Notes under the pieces: model-generated
Seen by the model: only the letters and a program-made list of their open reading frames with translations
What the model was told of the DNA's origin: nothing
Databases searched by the model: none
Part shown: positions 60,206 to 64,000 of the stretch, in pieces
How the letters are laid out: every line of letters begins with the position of its first letter
Numbering within the stretch: position 1 is the stretch's first letter
Source of the DNA: CAVQCJ01 sp963771835
Lineage (GTDB): Bacteria > Actinomycetota > Actinomycetes > Prado026
Direction of reading: 5' to 3'
Assembly (NCBI GenBank): GCA_963771835.1
Contig: CAVYVA010000001.1
Span: 1,288,474 to 1,352,473 of the forward strand
DNA length: 64,000 bases
Translations under genes and position numbers: made by a program

Positions 60206-60711
60206 GGCGTCGAGGTCGAGGCCCGCTGGCCAGCAGCGGGATCGCCCTGACCCATGCCGGACTCGACCTTGGTGACGGCGAAGTCCGCGTTCAGCTTCAC
60301 CGTGACCGGCGTCCCGTCGGCCTTCTTCATGTGCGCCTCGTACACCCCGTCACCGGCGTCCGTCTCGACGCGGGAGACAGTTCCGCCCGGAACGGCCTTC
60401 AGCGCGGCGGCCGTCACCTTCGCCGCATCGTCGGTCGACAGCGCCTTCTCGTCGCTGCGGACCGGCTTCGCGGACATGCCGTTCGGCGCACCCGACGCAG
60501 CGCCGGCGGGAGCTCCGGTCGGCGCACCTGACGGGGCCCCGGACGGAGCGGCCGACGGACTGCTGCCCGCGGCGGACGCGCTCACGGTCCCGGCGAGGAT
60601 GCCGCCGACCAGTGTCCCGGCGGCGAGCAGCCCGCCGACGTACAGCATCCGTCGCCGTCGCGAGCCCGGTGGGGCGGGCCCGGTGGTGGTGTGTCGTGGG
60701 GAGTCGTCCAT
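60202..60711 (-). CDS. secreted/membrane-anchored PepSY-domain protein
   Basis: A 169-residue protein with an N-terminal transmembrane anchor (MLYVGGLLAAGTLVGGILAG, residues 22-41), a low-complexity linker of repeated SGAP units (residues 48-75), and a C-terminal PepSY domain: DAAKVTAAALKAVPGGTVSR then GVYEAHMKKADGTPVTVKLN. It is probably exported and may inhibit a protease or bind a ligand. ATG 60711 is used. The stop overlaps that of the Lrp gene. Confidence 0.8.
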   Translation of the reverse strand: MDDSPRHTTTGPAPPGSRRRRMLYVGGLLAAGTLVGGILAGTVSASAAGSSPSAAPSGAPSGAPTGAPAGAASGAPNGMSAKPVRSDEKALSTDDAAKVTAAALKAVPGGTVSRVETDAGDGVYEAHMKKADGTPVTVKLNADFAVTKVESGMGQGDPAAGQRASTSTP

Positions 60712-60858
60712 GACAGTGCCTCCTCGTCCCTCTAGGTGGCGTTCACTGGCACGGTGCCGCGGTTGCGGCCCCGCACCCACGAACCTTCCGGGCCAACCTT
60801 GGGGCAACCTGCGCCGCGACCACCGGTGGCCTGCGAGCCGTGACGTAGCGTCGGTGCC

Positions 60859-61701
60859 ATGTCGGCCAGCGACCTCGTCGGCCGGACGGTCGTCGTGACC
60901 GGCGCCAGCTCGGGCATCGGCGCGGTGGCCGCCGTGTCGTTGGCCGCGCGCGGGGCGACCGTGCACGCGATGGGTCGTTCGCCGGACCGCACGGCTCTGG
61001 TGGCGGCGCGGGTGGGCACCGAGTCCCTGGTCGCCGACTTCGCTCGCCTGGACGACGTCCGTGCGGCTGCTGAGCAGCTGCTGTCGACCTGCCCTCGGAT
61101 CGACGTGCTGATGCTGAACGCCGGCGGCCTCTTCCCGCGGCGCCGCATGACCGTGGACGGTCACGAGACCACGTTCCAGGTGAACCACCTGGCCGGGTTC
61201 GCGCTGACGACTCTGCTCATGGAACGGTTGGTCGAGTCGGCGCGCACGAGCCCCGTTCGAGTGGTCGTCACGTCGAGCGGCGCGAACCTGTGGGGCGATG
61301 TCCGGATCGACGACCTCGACTGGGAACGACGCCGCTGGAGCTCGCTGCGCGCGTACGGGACGACGAAGCTGGAGAACATCCTGTTCACCGAAGAGCTCGC
61401 GCGACGGACCCAGGGAACGGGGATCGGCGCGTACGCCGTGCACCCCGGCGCGGTCGCGACCAGGTTCGGCCGGGACGGCGGCTCGATGGTCGGACTGGTC
61501 TACCGCACACCGATGCGCCGCTTGCTCGTGAGCGAGGCGGCGGGGGCGGCGCCGCTGGAGTTCCTGGCATCGGTCGCGGAGGTGCCGGCTCCGACCGGCA
61601 CGTACTTCGACCGGTTGTCACCAGGTGGTCGGACGCATCGGCAGGCCGGCGACGTCGAGCTCGCCGCGGCGTTGTGGGACCAGTCCGCCGCTTGGTGCTG
61701 A
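60859..61701 (+). CDS. short-chain dehydrogenase/reductase (retinol-dehydrogenase-like)
   Basis: A 280-residue SDR. Cofactor loop VVVTGASSGIGAVAAV near residue 11-25, LNAGGLFP near 88, VVVTSSGANLWG near 138 (Ser), and the catalytic YGTTKLENIL near 168. It resembles the wide-substrate long SDR group with a C-terminal extension (TGTYFDRLSPGG). ATG 60859 is the start, with no strong ribosome site. Stand-alone. Confidence 0.85.
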   Translation: MSASDLVGRTVVVTGASSGIGAVAAVSLAARGATVHAMGRSPDRTALVAARVGTESLVADFARLDDVRAAAEQLLSTCPRIDVLMLNAGGLFPRRRMTVDGHETTFQVNHLAGFALTTLLMERLVESARTSPVRVVVTSSGANLWGDVRIDDLDWERRRWSSLRAYGTTKLENILFTEELARRTQGTGIGAYAVHPGAVATRFGRDGGSMVGLVYRTPMRRLLVSEAAGAAPLEFLASVAEVPAPTGTYFDRLSPGGRTHRQAGDVELAAALWDQSAAWC

Positions 61702-61799
61702 GCGCACCGGTCACCAAGACCAGCGACACGGGACAACGCCACCCAGCGTCAAGCGACGGCTCGGCCATGTGTCCCAGACGCGACGGTGCAGGCAGGCAG

Positions 61800-62168
61800 C
61801 TAGAACGTCCAGCAGGCTGGGTCGGCTCCGTCGATCACGGTCTGCACCGCCGTCGTCACAGCGGCCACCGCGACCAGGCTGCCCAGTACGAGCGACAAGC
61901 ATGCGACGAGCGCGAGAGTCCGGTGCCGGCCGTGGCGCCGGCCGAGCACGAGAAGCAGCACGGTGCCGGCCAGGCCGACCGCCGAGACCGCTACCGGCAG
62001 TGGCCCCAAGTCCAAGAAGCGCACCCACCCGTCGGGACAGGCTGGGCGCAGCAACAGGTAGCCCGCTGCGGCGACCAGGGCGATCGCCCACAGGACCGCG
62101 GCCGCGCCGCCGACCCACAGCAACACGCGCCTGCTCGTCGTTGCCCGCGGCGCCGCGTCGGTGACCAC
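61800..62168 (-). CDS. three-helix membrane protein of unknown function
   Basis: A 122-residue membrane protein: helices near residues 16-40 (VLLWVGGAAAVLWAIALVAA), 54-75 (PLPVAVSAVGLAGTVLLLVLG) and 82-106 (TLALVACLSLVLGSLVAVAAV), with a Cys-containing loop (RPACPDGW) and a C-terminal PACWTF. The two Cys pairs might form disulfides outside the membrane. No family is recognised. Divergent from the alcohol dehydrogenase gene. Confidence 0.6.
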   Translation of the reverse strand: MVTDAAPRATTSRRVLLWVGGAAAVLWAIALVAAAGYLLLRPACPDGWVRFLDLGPLPVAVSAVGLAGTVLLLVLGRRHGRHRTLALVACLSLVLGSLVAVAAVTTAVQTVIDGADPACWTF

Positions 62169-62351
62169 GACCCATGAATCGGCGTTGCCGGGGCCCGACC
62201 CAAGCCCATAGGCCCTTGCACAGGCCCCCAGATGATGGATGGGGAGGTTGGGACCTTGGCCTCTTCTGGACCGGGGGCCAGCGGCTCACTGTGCAAGTCA
62301 GTGCGAGCGAGCGCCTGCGTTCGCCCATCTGACCTATCAGGGAGGCCCCTC

Positions 62352-63407
62352 ATGAAGGCACTGGTCTATCACGGTCCCGACAAGAAGAGCTGGGACGAGG
62401 TACCCGACCCGACACTGATCGAGGCCACCGACGCCGTTGTCCGAGTCGACGCGACCACGATCTGTGGGACCGACCTGCACATCCTCAAGGGCGACGTGCC
62501 CGCCGTGACCGACGGCAGGATCCTTGGGCACGAGGGGGTCGGCACCGTCGTGGAAGTCGGCTCTTCGGTCCGCAACTTCGGCGTGGGTGACCGCGTGATC
62601 ATCTCGTGCATCAGCTCGTGCGGTGTGTGTACGTACTGCCGCAGCGGGAACCCGTCGCACTGTCTCGCCGAGGAGGGCGCCGCCGGTATCGGCTGGATCC
62701 TCGGTCACCTCATCGACGGCACGCAGGCGGAGCTGGTCCGGATCCCGTTTGCCGACAACTCCCTGTATCAGCTGCCAGCCCAGGTGTCCGACGACGCGGC
62801 CCTGCTGCTCTCCGACATCTTCCCGACCGGGTTCGAGATCGGCGTGCAGTATGGGCGGGTAAAGCCGGGCGACACGGTGGCCGTTGTCGGGACGGGTCCA
62901 GTGGGCCTGGCCGTCATCGCCACCGCCGGGCTATACGGCGCTGCCCAGATCGTCGCGATTGACCTGGACGACAACCGCCTTGCCCTGGCCAAGCAGGTCG
63001 GTGCCACCCACAGCGTCAACTCCGGGGTGGCCGGCTGGGAGGAGAAGGTGTTCGCCCTGACGGACGGCTACGGCGTCGACGTCGCGGTGGAAGCTGTGGG
63101 CACGCCCACCACCTTCGACATGTGTACCCGACTCGTGCGGCCCGGTGGCAATGTGGCGAACGTGGGCGTGCACGGCAAGGGGGTCCAGCTGGACCTGCAG
63201 GAACTGTGGATCAAGAACATCAACATCAGTATGGGCCTGGTGAACACAACCAGTCTCGGGATGCTGCTCAAGCTGGTTGCGCAGGGGAAGCTTCCCGTCG
63301 AGAAGTTCGTGACGCACCGGTTCGAGCTCGACGACGTCGCCTTCGCTTACGAGACGTTCGCGAATGCGGCACAGACCCAGGCGATCAAGGTGCTCTTGAG
63401 CCGCTAG
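62352..63407 (+). CDS. zinc-dependent alcohol dehydrogenase
   Basis: A 351-residue zinc MDR dehydrogenase. Catalytic zinc ligands are Cys38 in TTICGTDLHIL, His59/Glu60 in GHEGVG and further downstream; the structural zinc cysteines are in SSCGVCTYCRSGNPSHC (residues 92-108). The Rossmann loop reads VVGTGPVGLAVIATAG near 180, followed by VAIDLDDNRLALAK (NAD-type Asp). Homologues oxidise small alcohols or aldehydes. The ATG follows GGGAGGCCC. Confidence 0.9.
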   Translation: MKALVYHGPDKKSWDEVPDPTLIEATDAVVRVDATTICGTDLHILKGDVPAVTDGRILGHEGVGTVVEVGSSVRNFGVGDRVIISCISSCGVCTYCRSGNPSHCLAEEGAAGIGWILGHLIDGTQAELVRIPFADNSLYQLPAQVSDDAALLLSDIFPTGFEIGVQYGRVKPGDTVAVVGTGPVGLAVIATAGLYGAAQIVAIDLDDNRLALAKQVGATHSVNSGVAGWEEKVFALTDGYGVDVAVEAVGTPTTFDMCTRLVRPGGNVANVGVHGKGVQLDLQELWIKNINISMGLVNTTSLGMLLKLVAQGKLPVEKFVTHRFELDDVAFAYETFANAAQTQAIKVLLSR

Positions 63408-63483
63408 CGTGCAGCGGACGGGCCCCCCTCGACTCCGGCCGGGCGGGGCCCATGCTCCACATCTGCCTGACGAGGGATGATGC

Positions 63484-63831
63484 CTAAGGCGTCGGTGACG
63501 CCCCGCCGAACCCGATCTCGTTGCCGTCTGGGTCTCGGTAGGTTGTCTTCCGCACGCCGTTCGCGTAGGTCTCCCGCGCTGCGGGCTCGATCCCCCTGCC
63601 GGCCACCTCGTCCATCAGTAGATCCAAGTCGGAAACGAAGATCGTGTGCATCGCATGGCCCGCGTGCTCGGGCCGAACCGCTATGTAGACGTACCGGTGT
63701 TCGGCGAGCTCCCACACCGCTTCAGTCGCGTTGGGCAAGAAGGACGGCCCGGAGCCGAGCAGTCGCTCGTACCAGTCCAAAGCTCGCTGGTAGTCGCCGA
63801 CGGGGATTCCGGCGAAGAGGTCCGTAGTCAC
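63484..63831 (-). CDS. VOC family (glyoxalase-like) protein
   Basis: A 115-residue VOC domain with a beta-alpha-beta-beta-beta motif twice: FAGIPVGDYQRALDWYERLL at the start, AVWELAEHRYVYIAVRPEHAG and then TTYRDPDGNEIGFGG near residue 100. The Glu in GNEIGF is the metal ligand; a first His is not clear. It may be a resistance-type or dioxygenase-type protein. ATG 63831 is used. Nothing gene-like follows to the window end. Confidence 0.85.
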   Translation of the reverse strand: MTTDLFAGIPVGDYQRALDWYERLLGSGPSFLPNATEAVWELAEHRYVYIAVRPEHAGHAMHTIFVSDLDLLMDEVAGRGIEPAARETYANGVRKTTYRDPDGNEIGFGGASPTP

Positions 63832-64000
63832 TATGGGACCCTAGATGACAAGGGCATGGGCTAGGCAGGAAGGGCGCCGAATGCCGGACCGGATCAGCCC
63901 CTCCAAGGGCACATCGCGGCGCCGCTCACATCCGTCCCAATCCGGTGCGCCCCCGCTCACTGTCAGGGCTGCGAGTGTGGGACCAGTTCCTTCAATGCCT

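Overview
The window is a very GC-rich chromosomal segment from an actinobacterium. The evidence is a WhiB1-type Fe-S protein, a SigR/RsrA (mycothiol-type) sigma/anti-sigma pair, an RsbW/SigF-type pair, a DasR-like GntR regulator with a dre-like operator, the 24-residue ribosomal protein bL37, nickel superoxide dismutase and a BsaP-like biotin synthase auxiliary protein. The genus cannot be read from the sequence. No rRNA, tRNA, CRISPR array, prophage or intact insertion sequence was seen.

Layout. 0-9 kb: hydrolase, cupin, quinone-oxidoreductase-like dehydrogenase, malic enzyme, the divergent sodX/sodN pair, small enzymes, the rsbW-sigma operon, a lipid kinase and whiB1. 9-16 kb: a PdtaS-type sensor kinase, then an interleaved biotin/amino-sugar block (bioF-nagA, a SIS-domain sugar isomerase with a small partner, dasR-bioD). 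16-29.7 kb: an accessory stretch with PhzF, two lipoproteins, a methyltransferase, a serine hydrolase, an operon of a six-repeat propeller-like protein plus a one-helix membrane protein, an IS110 transposase remnant, CsbD, tiny proteins, a secreted protein with a six-unit minisatellite, a LamG protein and a duplicated 100-bp leader. 29.7-36.4 kb: bioB, a ThDP enzyme, bsaP, PilT and the small biotin carrier plus biotin carboxylase that would use the biotin. 36.4-41 kb: two HD-domain membrane proteins and unknown proteins. 41-49 kb: a housekeeping block (bL37, rsrA, sigR, SRAP, aroA, rsgA, hisN). 49-64 kb: siroheme synthesis, paired fluoride channels, PadR and LacI regulators, a cation exchanger, an aminotransferase-SDR-Lrp operon, dehydrogenases and a VOC protein.

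How the genes work together. Dethiobiotin and biotin synthesis (bioF, bioD, bioB, bsaP) are all present but scattered, and biotin consumers lie nearby. GlcNAc catabolism (nagA, SIS protein) and its presumed regulator DasR share operons with bioF and bioD. Two partner-switch or redox sigma systems, WhiB1 and NiSOD point to stress control.

Sequence quality. At least ten genes, including the normally essential aroA and the GTPase rsgA, are split by single frameshifts within otherwise well-conserved proteins. This looks more like indel errors in a GC-rich assembly than true gene decay. I annotate such genes over their full span and say where the frame breaks. Residue positions quoted are approximate unless a motif is at the very N-terminus.
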